NCBI GenBank assembly: GCA_020636135.1
Contig: JACJYK010000004.1
Span: 66,266 to 130,265 of the forward strand
DNA: 64,000 nucleotides
Direction of reading: 5' to 3'
DNA from: Lewinellaceae bacterium
Lineage (GTDB): Bacteria > Bacteroidota > Bacteroidia > Chitinophagales > Saprospiraceae
Shown here: positions 9,347 through 18,228 of the stretch, one piece after another
Position numbering within the stretch: position 1 is the first letter of the stretch
Layout: the number at the start of each line of letters is the position of its first letter
Notes under the pieces: generated by a model
Databases searched by the model: none
What the model saw: only the letters and a program-made list of their open reading frames with translations
What the model was told of the DNA's origin: nothing
Program-made: the position numbers and the translations under genes

Positions 9347-9720
9347 AATGACTAGGAATGATAATTGTTAATTGCTTTATAGCTTTAGGATATCCAACCT
9401 CATTATCCAGAAGAAAGTGGTTTGGGACATCATATACACTAGAGGTGAGCACAATTTCACCAAAAGATGTGTACCAATTATTAACCAGCATAAGGTACTA
9501 CAAACCAAATAATATGTCTATTTTTGAGTCACACATGTGAACATTCCTATCAATTGGATCTAGGTTGGAAAATGAAAACCTTCTCAACTTGAAGAATTAA
9601 AATAAGCAAAACATTTTCAGGGCTGGATTGAATTATACTTCATCGCCTTACATTGATCAATTTTATGGATCCATATTCAATTGAACCGACCAGGAAACAA
9701 AGCTAACTAAATAGACAATA
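9347..9720. other. Intergenic region upstream of the CHAT gene
   Basis: About 370 bp, AT-rich. One short open frame (9358-9540, 60 codons) has no signal peptide, no recognisable motif and no supporting context, so I do not call it a gene. The promoter of the TPR-CHAT gene should lie here, but no clear TAnnTTTG element was seen in the last 100 bases. Confidence 0.6.
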
Positions 9721-12702
9721 ATGAATAAATTGATATGTCCTCTAATCCTTGCTATAAGTATACTTGCATTTATCTGTGCTTCACCAAAATCATTTTCGCA
9801 GAATAATATTAAATTTGCCGATTCCCTCTTTTCTGTAGAGCGTTATAATGAAGCAATAACCGCTTATCATCAAATCATCTATCGAGATCCACCCGAGATC
9901 ACTAAAGCGTATGCATATTTCAGAATTAGTATCGCAGCGTATTATCTAGATAGTATTCAAAAATCAATCACTAATATAGAACTCGCTCAAAAGACCCTTG
10001 TTAATTGTAACGCTCCAGATACTGTCCTATTATTTGAAATATTGGAAAATCAAGGAGCCCTCTACAATGCAGTATCAAGAATTAATGATGCATACCGAGT
10101 ATTTAAACTGGCAACAGAATATTTACCCTATTTACCCTCTGAAAAGTCGGATCTTAAATCTGAATATTACAATAATTATGCCTTTAACTTAGACAAAAAA
10201 GGGGAATATATTAAAGCAATTAATTGTTACAATAAAGCCATAGAAATTGACTCTAACATTTTTGGATATAATCATGAATATGTAGCTCTAAGTTTAATTA
10301 ACATTGGCCACGTGCAAAACCGGTTGGGTAATTATGATGAAGCCATCAACCATTTCCTTAAAGCACTAGAAATCTACGAAGCTCTAGATCCGATACCACA
10401 ACAAGAACTGGCAGAAACCTACAATCACATTGGCGCAACCTATACCGAAGTAAATGATCATAATAAAGCCATAGAATACTACAAAGGAGCCCTAGGAATA
10501 CTCCTATATAACCATATCAAAGATGATAAATTAATTGCCAATTTATATAACAACTTAGGCATTAGCAACTACAAAATAGGAAACCTGGTCAGTGCAGAAC
10601 AGTATTTTAATCAATCGTTGCGCATTACAGGTTCTAAAATAAATCAAAATATGAAATCAGAGAGGGCCATTTCCTACCATCAATTAGGCATCCTCTATTT
10701 CGATAAAAGTGATTATGATTTGTCACGAAAATACATCAATAAAGCTATCAAGATATTCACTGAAGAAGGAAGTTACAGATCAAAAGATATATCCTCATGT
10801 TATCAAACATTGGGAGAAATAGCCACCAATCTAACAGACTTTCAAAACACAATAAAGTATCTCAATCTTGCTTTAAAGATTATAGGCCAAGAGTTTGGAG
10901 ACCATACCAGCACAGGTGATATCTATTACCGGCTAGGCAATACGTACTTAACATTAGGTGACTATTCAAATTCCCTAAGCGCATATAGGTCAGGCCTAGA
11001 AATCTATGATCGATTAGACTCCCTGATGAATAACAATAATGTATTAAACAATAACCTAAATAAAGCAAAACTATGCCACGGTATCGCAAAGTCCTTGGAA
11101 TTTAATAATAAAATTAACAATTCGGAAGCTGAAGAATATTTTATCAATGCTATTAAATATGCCCAAGAATTAGAACCAGGTAATAACATATTAGACATTT
11201 CCGAAAAACAATTATCCATCAAGGATATATTCAAAGATTATATTAATTTGCTTCTAAAGAATAGCAATATTTCGAATGAAGAGGATGCGAAGAAACTATT
11301 AAGCAACATTGAAATATTTAAAAACATAATCCTTACACAATTAGAAAATAAATATCTATTAAATAACAACAAGTATTACCAAACACTCAGTTATAGCATT
11401 GAAAATAAAAGGGCTAAACTTGCCAATGAAATCCTTTCTGACAGCCTAAGACAACAACTAGCGACGGAGATAACGGAACTCAATATAAAATTAGATTCAA
11501 TTAATAAGACAACACAAATCTCAGTTATTAATCACACATCTAATAGCCTTTTTTTAGAAAACCAATATAGCAAATTAACTATCCTTGACTTCTTTGTGAC
11601 GGACAGTTCGGTTCTGGCCATTAAAGCAAATACAGGACAGATAGAATACTATCATCTAAACTTGCCAAATCTCAAAAATCAAGTTATTTCTTACTTTAAT
11701 TGTCTAAAATCCAGGAACAATTGCGCGAAACAAGACATTATAAACAAAAGTGCTCAGATATACCAACAACTGAAACCAATTTTCGACGGGATAACAATCG
11801 GGAGTAAGATAATAGTTCTTCCAGACGAGTACCTCTATTATTTACCATTTGAATCCTTGATTAAAAATAATAGCGACGTATCGAATTTTTCTGAATCTCA
11901 ATTTCTAATAGCTGATTTCACCTTCCAATATGAATTTTCACTAAATAATAACACGAATATTAAAACTATTGAAAATAATTATTTGGGAATAGCACCAAAA
12001 TTTAATGGCGTTCTTAACTTGATCTACAATACACAAGAAATAGAAGAAGCTGCTAAAAGCTTCAGCGACGCCATAAGGATCAATTCCAACACCGATGTTA
12101 AACATCAATTTATAGAAAACTATCCCAAATTTGGCGTCATCCATTTTGCGACTCATGCCGAAGCTAGTGACGCTGAGTTCACCCAATCAAAAATACTTTT
12201 AGATGATCCCGTACAAAATAAAACAATTAGCAATTCGATAAGCTTTGGAGAATTGTCACAATTGGATTTGAGGCACAAGCTGGTTATACTCAGCGGTTGC
12301 CAGACTGGGTATAGTAATGTATTTAAAGCGCAAGGACTCATGTCATTGGGAAAATCTCTCCGAATGGCAGGCTGTCAAAATCATATTGCTACTTTATGGA
12401 ATCTCGACGACCATGTTGCCCTTGAACTTTCCAATCGCCTATTTATTAACATGCACCACGGAAATGATGCTACTCAATCGCTGCATCAAGCCAAGCTAGA
12501 ATATCTTAATAGCAACATTAATGATGATTATAAAAATCCTTATTACTGGGCTAATTTTAAAATTTATGGAAATTCTATAATAGAGAAAAATACAAATATT
12601 TTATTTATCCCATTTATTATATTCATAGTAACTATATTATTTTTTACTTATCTATTAAAATATAAAATCATTCTAATCCAAAAGAAGCAAAAGAAACTCT
12701 AA
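9721..12702 (+). CDS. Membrane-anchored TPR-CHAT protease (caspase-like)
   Basis: This 993-residue protein has a signal peptide (residues 1-27, ending near SFSQ). It then carries about eight to ten TPR repeats (about 35-450; for example AINCYNKAIEID and AINHFLKALEIYE), a helical linker, and a C-terminal CHAT domain (about 620-930). The CHAT catalytic dyad is visible: His about 812 in HFATHAEA and Cys about 860 in LSGCQTG, followed by LWNLDD. A hydrophobic segment (about 957-982) and a lysine-rich tail (KKQKKL) predict a C-terminal membrane anchor, with the TPR and CHAT domains in the periplasm. CHAT proteins are caspase-fold cysteine proteases (separase, Craspase TPR-CHAT), and the TPR part normally senses or binds a partner. 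The nearby ECF sigma/anti-sigma pair is a plausible functional partner. Family certain, substrate unknown. Confidence 0.93.
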   Translation: MNKLICPLILAISILAFICASPKSFSQNNIKFADSLFSVERYNEAITAYHQIIYRDPPEITKAYAYFRISIAAYYLDSIQKSITNIELAQKTLVNCNAPDTVLLFEILENQGALYNAVSRINDAYRVFKLATEYLPYLPSEKSDLKSEYYNNYAFNLDKKGEYIKAINCYNKAIEIDSNIFGYNHEYVALSLINIGHVQNRLGNYDEAINHFLKALEIYEALDPIPQQELAETYNHIGATYTEVNDHNKAIEYYKGALGILLYNHIKDDKLIANLYNNLGISNYKIGNLVSAEQYFNQSLRITGSKINQNMKSERAISYHQLGILYFDKSDYDLSRKYINKAIKIFTEEGSYRSKDISSCYQTLGEIATNLTDFQNTIKYLNLALKIIGQEFGDHTSTGDIYYRLGNTYLTLGDYSNSLSAYRSGLEIYDRLDSLMNNNNVLNNNLNKAKLCHGIAKSLEFNNKINNSEAEEYFINAIKYAQELEPGNNILDISEKQLSIKDIFKDYINLLLKNSNISNEEDAKKLLSNIEIFKNIILTQLENKYLLNNNKYYQTLSYSIENKRAKLANEILSDSLRQQLATEITELNIKLDSINKTTQISVINHTSNSLFLENQYSKLTILDFFVTDSSVLAIKANTGQIEYYHLNLPNLKNQVISYFNCLKSRNNCAKQDIINKSAQIYQQLKPIFDGITIGSKIIVLPDEYLYYLPFESLIKNNSDVSNFSESQFLIADFTFQYEFSLNNNTNIKTIENNYLGIAPKFNGVLNLIYNTQEIEEAAKSFSDAIRINSNTDVKHQFIENYPKFGVIHFATHAEASDAEFTQSKILLDDPVQNKTISNSISFGELSQLDLRHKLVILSGCQTGYSNVFKAQGLMSLGKSLRMAGCQNHIATLWNLDDHVALELSNRLFINMHHGNDATQSLHQAKLEYLNSNINDDYKNPYYWANFKIYGNSIIEKNTNILFIPFIIFIVTILFFTYLLKYKIILIQKKQKKL

Positions 12703-12794
12703 AAACCTAACCAAAATAATTAACTATTCAAACCATCTTCTTCTAAATAATTTAACAAAGTTAAATCTTTGTGTATTTGATTTCCTCTGGGACA

Positions 12795-13316
12795 CTACTT
12801 CCGCTTCAATCTACTAACCCAGTACTTAATCGCAGGTATAATTTTCTTATAATCCATATCTTCCCTTATATCCGATGGATTTAAAGCACAATTTTGATAA
12901 TCCGTTTCCAAATTTATCTTAAGAAAATCAAGATAATGAATTATCGCTAGAATTTGGGTTTCATTGAGCAAGCAAAATTTATTTTTACTTTCCAAAGTAT
13001 CCAATTTATAACTCAAAGTGAAAAGTGCCGTATCATGATTACTGATAATATCATAGATCATAAATTGAGGTAAATGGAATCGCATTCCTTCTGCATCAAA
13101 AAAAGACAATGAACTTGAGCGATCTTGAATATTAGAAAATGAAATATTTGACCAGTTATATTTTTCATCTTTTAATCGCAATTGTAATTGTTCACTTCTT
13201 GGCAAATAATCATCTATACCCATAGCTTCATACAAACCAACACCATTTCCTAATTTGACACCTTTGAATGCCAATTTAATTTCCGAAATTAACTTCTCCC
13301 GAATCAAAGCTTTCAC
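12795..13316 (-). CDS. DUF6714-like protein
   Basis: This 173-residue soluble protein has no signal peptide or membrane segment. It resembles the DUF6714 family: an N-terminal helix 'IKLAFKGVKLGNGVGLYEA', the motif IDDY, a 'W-x(2)-I' stretch, then R-SSSLSFFDAEGMRFHLPQFM. The pattern 'S-L-S-F-x-D-x-E-G-x-R-F-x-L-P' is the part I recognise. The biochemical role of the family is not known to me; members are often scattered accessory genes, sometimes near toxin-immunity loci. It is convergent with the CHAT gene (92 bp between stop codons) and AT-rich like the rest of the block. Family assignment moderate, function unknown. Confidence 0.6.
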   Translation of the reverse strand: MKALIREKLISEIKLAFKGVKLGNGVGLYEAMGIDDYLPRSEQLQLRLKDEKYNWSNISFSNIQDRSSSLSFFDAEGMRFHLPQFMIYDIISNHDTALFTLSYKLDTLESKNKFCLLNETQILAIIHYLDFLKINLETDYQNCALNPSDIREDMDYKKIIPAIKYWVSRLKRK

Positions 13317-13404
13317 ACAATAATAATTTTTGGAATGTTTATTTTCTACAAATTATCACTAGGCTTATTTCATCTACCTACTTACTTATTGTCTAACAAG
13401 TATG

Positions 13405-13488
13405 CGGAGAGAAAAGGAATCGAACCCTCAACCAGAAAGGTTGGCACGGTTTTCAAGACCGCTTAAGCACCATTGCTTGCTTCTCTCC
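13405..13488 (-). tRNA. tRNA-Ser (anticodon UGA)
   Basis: The 84-nt class II cloverleaf can be folded by hand: acceptor GGAGAGA/TCTCTCC with discriminator G, a short D arm around a GG-containing loop, anticodon stem GCGGT/ACCGT with loop CTTGAAA (anticodon TGA), a long variable arm (CAACC/GGTTG) and a T arm containing TTCGATT. The 3' CCA is not encoded. The long variable arm and G discriminator are serine hallmarks. The D stem is weak (three pairs). Confidence 0.93.
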
Positions 13489-13560
13489 CAATTTAAAGTT
13501 AAAGCTAAGACTTGATTAGATTCATTAACTTATAACTTATAGTTTTTCATCTATCTTCTG

Positions 13561-13647
13561 CGGAGGGCGAGAGAATCGAACTCTCACCGCAATTATGCGG
13601 AACAACTTAGCAGATTGCCCCAACAAACCAATATTTGGCTGCCTTCC
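13561..13647 (-). tRNA. tRNA-Ser (anticodon GCU)
   Basis: The 87-nt class II cloverleaf has acceptor GGAAGGC/GCCCTCC with one A-C mismatch at the fourth pair, D arm CCAA/TTGG with a GG loop, anticodon stem GCAAT/GTTGT with loop CTGCTAA (anticodon GCT, reading AGC/AGU), a long variable arm CCGC/GCGG, and a perfect 5-bp T stem GAGAG/CTCTC around TTCGATT. Discriminator G; CCA not encoded. It lies 72 bp from the UGA tRNA-Ser on the same strand. The mismatch leaves some doubt about full function. Confidence 0.9.
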
Positions 13648-13921
13648 AGGTTGAATAATTCTAATTCTATTGAACAATTTACACGGAATAAATATATAAA
13701 TTTTCTAACATTATCATGTTGATTAGCGGAAAACGAATAATTGAAGATATCAAGTTTCAATGGGGTGCATCCCAAAATGTCGATTAGGCTCTATGACACA
13801 AATCTATCTAAGATTTTTGTCATGTACTAATAGAATTTTTAATTCCTAAATTATTGCAAATAAATACAAAGTAATCGCACGGCCAAGGCATACTTCACTA
13901 ATTTGCCAAATAATAGGAAAC

Positions 13922-14605
13922 CTACTTTATCGACTTACTTTTATTTTGACCCTCCATTAAGTCAATAAATTCTTTATAGTTAAATTTAGCTATATAGGCT
14001 GAATCATTTTTAATCAATTGTAACAATTGTTTTGCTTTTTCAATGTCTTTTACACCCAGATATGATATACCAGCATAGAACAGATCTAATGTGTCTCCAG
14101 AGCGTCGAAATTCATTTTCCAACAATTGTGAAGATCGCGTGTAATCCTTTTGTTCGTAAGTACGATAGGCTGATTGCCTTTCTGTATTTTCTTCAATATT
14201 TTGATTTGACCTAACCGAACTGAAAGGTGGAGGTGGAGGCAAAAAGTATTGTGCATAAATGCTATCCTGGCTGCCTAAAGTTAACCTGTCCTTAACAATC
14301 TTGCCTGTGACTAGCAGGCCTAGGAGAGATGCTGCTACAAGTAAATATTTATACGATGAAAGTTTCAATACCTTTTTCTCTGTTACAGGTTTTTGAGCAG
14401 TTTCCAACTCTCTGTCTATGTCCTGCAAACTCTTCTTCATGTCTGCCAATCCCTTAACCCGGATGGCATACTCCATGGTCTGTAGGTATACAATCTCTTC
14501 TCTCAACGATGAATCATCTTCATACTTACTTTCAATGTCTTGAAAATCCAGGTTTCCTTCAATATAGCTGTCGTATAAATCAATTGTACTTTTTCTAACT
14601 TCCAT
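13922..14605 (-). CDS. Putative membrane-anchored anti-sigma factor with periplasmic TPR-like tail
   Basis: This 227-residue protein begins 14 bp after the ECF sigma gene on the same strand. Its cytoplasmic part (residues 1-85; start MEVRKSTIDLYDSYIEGNL, a 'D-x-Y-x-E-G' opening) resembles anti-sigma N-termini of Bacteroidota. One membrane helix follows at about 86-103, then a proline run (PPPPP, about 123-127) and a helical C-terminal region (AYRTYEQKDYTRSSQLLE..., YAGISYLGVKDIEKAKQLL) that reads as two TPR-like hairpins. The position and topology support an anti-sigma role, but no canonical ZAS zinc motif (H-x(3)-C-x(2)-C) is present. The periplasmic TPRs may detect a protein partner. The role is inferred from context. 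Confidence 0.65.
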   Translation of the reverse strand: MEVRKSTIDLYDSYIEGNLDFQDIESKYEDDSSLREEIVYLQTMEYAIRVKGLADMKKSLQDIDRELETAQKPVTEKKVLKLSSYKYLLVAASLLGLLVTGKIVKDRLTLGSQDSIYAQYFLPPPPPFSSVRSNQNIEENTERQSAYRTYEQKDYTRSSQLLENEFRRSGDTLDLFYAGISYLGVKDIEKAKQLLQLIKNDSAYIAKFNYKEFIDLMEGQNKSKSIK

Positions 14606-14619
14606 AGTTTCTTTACATC

Positions 14620-15177
14620 TTAGTGTAAGTCAAACATCTTTTGTAACCTCTTGATGCATTTATATTTCAGATTCTTGACTGTTTCGCTATTCTTATAGCC
14701 CAAAAGATCTCCGATCGATGTCATATCCATTTTTTCAAAATAATAAAGCTGCAATATGGATCTACATGGATCTCCAATTGTATTTAAATGCATATACATC
14801 TGGCTGATATTGCTCTCAAGCTCCTCCTTATATTCAACCTCATCCTCTAATATTATGTCTACCATGAAGTTGTCATCCTTCACGAGTATCTTCTTTTTGT
14901 CCCGAAAGTACTCATACACTCGAAATCTGCATATTCCAAATAAATAAGTCTTAATATTACTTTCAAGTGACACAATTTTACCTTGCAATACATTATTATA
15001 CAATATAATGATAGCATCCTGATAGATCTCTTTTGCATCATCGCCTTGAAGTCCAAATGTATTGTTGATCCACGATACTGCTTCATTACGTGTTCTGGTA
15101 TAAAGAGTAGCTAATGCTTTATTCGGTTCTGATTTGATGTGGGCAATCCAGTCTATCTTGCTACTTTCCAACTCCAT
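14620..15177 (-). CDS. ECF-type RNA polymerase sigma factor
   Basis: This 185-residue sigma-70 family protein has the two ECF domains. Region 2 lies at about 25-95, with 'DAKEIYQDAIIILYNNV' and 'SNIKTYLFGICRFRVYEYFR' matching 2.1-2.4. Region 4 lies at about 125-180, with 'RSILQLYYFEKMDMTSIGDLLGYKNSETVKNLKYKCI' giving the -35-binding helix-turn-helix. The length is normal for ECF factors. It is the first gene of a two-gene operon with the membrane protein just downstream, the usual sigma/anti-sigma order. Its AT-rich composition matches the accessory block. Targets are unknown, but genes inside the block such as the CHAT protease are candidates. Confidence 0.9.
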   Translation of the reverse strand: MELESSKIDWIAHIKSEPNKALATLYTRTRNEAVSWINNTFGLQGDDAKEIYQDAIIILYNNVLQGKIVSLESNIKTYLFGICRFRVYEYFRDKKKILVKDDNFMVDIILEDEVEYKEELESNISQMYMHLNTIGDPCRSILQLYYFEKMDMTSIGDLLGYKNSETVKNLKYKCIKRLQKMFDLH

Positions 15178-15567
15178 TGGGCATTGTATCTGTATGAATA
15201 ATAGTCGACAATCATTCGGTTATTCACTAAAATAAGGCTAATAAGTTATAATTGTTGACCTCTTTAAAAATAATTTTCACTGCTATCAATGAACGCCGAC
15301 AAAAAGATTTGACTCATTATCAGTTCAGTATGATCCGAGTTGAATCTTAAACAACAAGGTCAATCAATTGACTTCTGTCCCCAATCGATGAAAACGAGAC
15401 CTCCTTTCACTCTTTTAATGATGGAATGGAATCAACAATTTGTATCTTGGTTTCATGTTTTAAAATGCATGTTATGTTATAAAGTCAACATTTCTCAAAG
15501 CTGTCCTACATGCCCTCCTCTATTTGACCCTTCCATTTCTCCAAAATCTGCTACCTTAGGTGACAAG
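15178..15567. other. Divergent intergenic region at the edge of the AT-rich block
   Basis: About 390 bp between the leftward sigma operon and the rightward secreted protein. The reading frame of the rightward gene stays open back to 15340, but that extension has no signal peptide and an unlikely composition, so I place it outside the gene. GC content rises abruptly here, so a junction of acquired and core DNA may lie within this stretch. The sigma factor's own promoter should lie near 15180-15260; no motif is clear. Confidence 0.55.
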
Positions 15568-16914
15568 ATGAACAACAAAATCCATCACCTGATCGCACTT
15601 CTCCTGCTCTGGGCAACCACCGGCTTTTCCCAGGACTGGACCATAACCCTGACTCCCAAAATGACGGGGAATGGCCAGATCAAGAAGTTTTTTGTACTCG
15701 ACTCGAGCAAAAATGTACTGGCTACCAGGGAAATTTCCGGGGACCAGGGAGCGAAGCCCTACACCTGGACGATCGAACAGCCCTACCGCAAAGGGACCAC
15801 CATCTACCTGCTCCAGCACCGGGATCGAAGCCTTGAATACCAGCTCAACGCCTACTTCAACATGGCTCCCCAGATCACGCTGCAGGATCCCGCCGAACAC
15901 GACCTCGTCGTGGAAGAAGCAGACTTATTCGACACCATGATCGAAATTGATAGTGTGTATGCGGTCAATGACTTCCTTTACAATGTCACCACCGCCGGCA
16001 ACAATGAACACTATAAGCTGAAGCGCCACAAACTGCAAATCTACTTTCAGCGGAATCTGAAACTGGACTATTGTTTTTACCTGCGGGTGAACAACAGCAA
16101 CCGGTATCAATACTTCTATCTGAACGCCAGTGCGCCCAAGGCAAAAAAGATTAAAACATCCGTCAATGCCCTCAGCGGATACCTGGAAAGCTGTACGGTC
16201 TTCCACTATGATTCAACCATCAAGCTGGGGCAAATCCGTGCTACCAACGAATCGACCGGCCACGAATGTTTCTTCTACGATGTTCCCCGCCTGCAAAACG
16301 ATTCTTCCGTGACCTTTTTTATTCCCCGGGGCTACCGCTGGAAAAACAACTACCTGCAGCTGGAAAGCAACCAGAATGAGTTTAAGGATGGCGGAGGTAC
16401 CAGCTATTCGTATTTTAAAACACTGACCGACTGGAAAGACTTTATTCCTTCCTACTGGTATTTCCATCAGAAGCCATCAGAAGGCTGGACGCGGGAGACG
16501 CTTCCCGAAAACGGATATACCCGGGAGATCGACATCAGTGAACAAGGCTATCTATTGCAGACCTCCTTCACCGGTGTTAACATTGCCTATCTGAATACCC
16601 ATTTCCTGTTTGACCAGCAAGGCGAGAAGGTTAAGAGACTGGGCAATCTGGAGCAGGAACCCTTACCCAAACAACTGGTACGTTATCTGGTGGACAATTC
16701 GCATATCAGGATGTATTCCAATGAGGGCCTGATCTTCAGCCAGGACTTCGGAACCTTGTCAACCGCATTTCTGACGGATGAAGGATACCAGCTTTCGCGC
16801 CAAATGCCCAATCTGGTTTTCACCCGGCGTAACCAGCCAAAGATGCGGGTGTATATGCAAACCGTGATCGAGCCGGCCGGGCAGCTGAAAGAATTTATCT
16901 ACACGACACAGTAA
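15568..16914 (+). CDS. Secreted protein of unknown function
   Basis: This 448-residue protein starts at the ATG at 15568, directly followed by a clear signal peptide (MNNKIHHLIALLLLWATTGFSQ). The frame is open further upstream, but that would bury the signal peptide. The mature part is rich in beta-strand-like stretches and aromatic residues (for example TPKMTGNGQIKKFF, YLNASAPKAKKI, YQYFYLN) with no cysteine pattern, repeats or catalytic motif I recognise. The codon use is GC-richer than the genes to the left, so this is the first core-like gene after the accessory block. It is followed after 8 bp by another unknown gene and probably shares a transcript with it. Confidence 0.75.
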   Translation: MNNKIHHLIALLLLWATTGFSQDWTITLTPKMTGNGQIKKFFVLDSSKNVLATREISGDQGAKPYTWTIEQPYRKGTTIYLLQHRDRSLEYQLNAYFNMAPQITLQDPAEHDLVVEEADLFDTMIEIDSVYAVNDFLYNVTTAGNNEHYKLKRHKLQIYFQRNLKLDYCFYLRVNNSNRYQYFYLNASAPKAKKIKTSVNALSGYLESCTVFHYDSTIKLGQIRATNESTGHECFFYDVPRLQNDSSVTFFIPRGYRWKNNYLQLESNQNEFKDGGGTSYSYFKTLTDWKDFIPSYWYFHQKPSEGWTRETLPENGYTREIDISEQGYLLQTSFTGVNIAYLNTHFLFDQQGEKVKRLGNLEQEPLPKQLVRYLVDNSHIRMYSNEGLIFSQDFGTLSTAFLTDEGYQLSRQMPNLVFTRRNQPKMRVYMQTVIEPAGQLKEFIYTTQ

Positions 16915-16922
16915 TACCCAGG

Positions 16923-18215
16923 ATGGATGTTCAATCCAACAAACGTATCCTGTGTATTGCGGAGGGAAAGCTTTTCTTAACCGACCGGCAAAGCATCCCC
17001 TTTTCCCAGACCAATCTTCCTCCGAAAAGCATTCGCTTTCGTTCAAACCAGGAAATTTTCTGGAAGGTTGCCATCGTAAATTACAATGAAGAGCGTGCTG
17101 CCATTCAGGTAAAAGTGCTGGATTACCATCCGGATGATATCCAACCCTTTTACAAACAAGTGATGAAAAAGCCAATACAGTTTGTATTGTTTACTGCACT
17201 GGATTGGAATCAACTGGAGCCATTGCTATCCTTTTATCATAAAATCGATTTAACCGGAATACTGATAGAAACCAAAGAACCGGAGTTGCCTGCATGGCTG
17301 GAACACCATCAGCCATCTTCGTCTGCGCCAAAGGAACTTCATACTGTTCTACAAAAGGAAAAGTGGACCGAAGAAATCAAAGCCGATCTGCTGGACCTGG
17401 AGATCGGGCTGGGTGAGGCCAGGATCAAGGTTCGATCCCGGTGGGTACCCGGAGAAGTACAGGTGGCATTGAGTAATACTTATCTGGTACCGGAATTTAA
17501 CTGGATCAAACCATTCTTCGCCAAGGCACTGGGCACTAAAAAGATCAGGATCATCCTGCAATGGCTTAAAAATAAGGAAGGGCTCCAGGTATCAGGCGCC
17601 CACTCACCAGAACTGGATAAAATCGACCACCGGTTGGTCGAGGTTGTCCGCCGGTTACACTTTTTGAACCGTTGGAATGATCCCACAACATCGGTTGATC
17701 AGAGCCTGTTTACCTCCGATGAGCTGCAAAAGTATCATGAGGAAAACAATCAGGCTTCCAAACAAACGCCCGTTTTATCGGATGAAGATCTATTAGCGAT
17801 GTTGCTGGACGAGTTTAAGGTCAGGAATGCTCCCCAATTACAGTATCTGGCAGGCAAGTTACAAGCTAAGGATCAACGATTGCGGTTTACATTGCGTCCA
17901 TTCGCCGGATTCCTGTTCTTCATAAAAGGAAATCAAATGACACATCATTGCTGGGAGCTCCTGGATTCTCACGCTACCTACCTGTGGTCGTTTGACCCCG
18001 CGCAGGTATCCACTCCAGAGCAATTCAGGATCATGGAAGGAATTATTGGAATAATCCGGGAACAAGGCCGGCAACAATACAAACAACATTGGAAGCGTCA
18101 GGCATCCCCAGGTAATAAAGTTTTGTTTCGTACCATCGAGCACTCTTATGCTAATTCAGCAGTCAAAGATGGGTTTCCGATCTGGCGTCAGAAGATGGAA
18201 GAAGCCATCGTCTGA
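16923..18215 (+). CDS. Cytoplasmic protein of unknown function
   Basis: This 430-residue protein has no signal peptide or membrane helix. It is mixed alpha/beta with acidic and basic surfaces (for example 'DLLDLEIGLGEARIKVRSRWVPGEV', 'WIKPFFAKALGTKKIRIIL'). The C-terminal third includes 'LLAMLLDEFKVRNAPQLQYL' and a W/H-rich region (MTHHCWELLDSHATYLWSF). I do not recognise a family. The start at 16923 lies 8 bp after the preceding stop codon, supporting co-transcription with the secreted protein. It is convergent with the M23 peptidase gene (13 bp between stops). Confidence 0.7.
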   Translation: MDVQSNKRILCIAEGKLFLTDRQSIPFSQTNLPPKSIRFRSNQEIFWKVAIVNYNEERAAIQVKVLDYHPDDIQPFYKQVMKKPIQFVLFTALDWNQLEPLLSFYHKIDLTGILIETKEPELPAWLEHHQPSSSAPKELHTVLQKEKWTEEIKADLLDLEIGLGEARIKVRSRWVPGEVQVALSNTYLVPEFNWIKPFFAKALGTKKIRIILQWLKNKEGLQVSGAHSPELDKIDHRLVEVVRRLHFLNRWNDPTTSVDQSLFTSDELQKYHEENNQASKQTPVLSDEDLLAMLLDEFKVRNAPQLQYLAGKLQAKDQRLRFTLRPFAGFLFFIKGNQMTHHCWELLDSHATYLWSFDPAQVSTPEQFRIMEGIIGIIREQGRQQYKQHWKRQASPGNKVLFRTIEHSYANSAVKDGFPIWRQKMEEAIV

Positions 18216-18228
18216 TGTCGTGCCCAGC

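Noticed and set aside
9358..9540. A 60-codon + strand frame as a small gene
   Set aside because: No signal peptide, motif or supporting neighbour, and AT-rich sequence often gives such frames.
15340..15567. N-terminal extension of the secreted protein
   Set aside because: It would put the clear signal peptide (15568 on) about 76 residues inside the protein and lacks coding-like composition.
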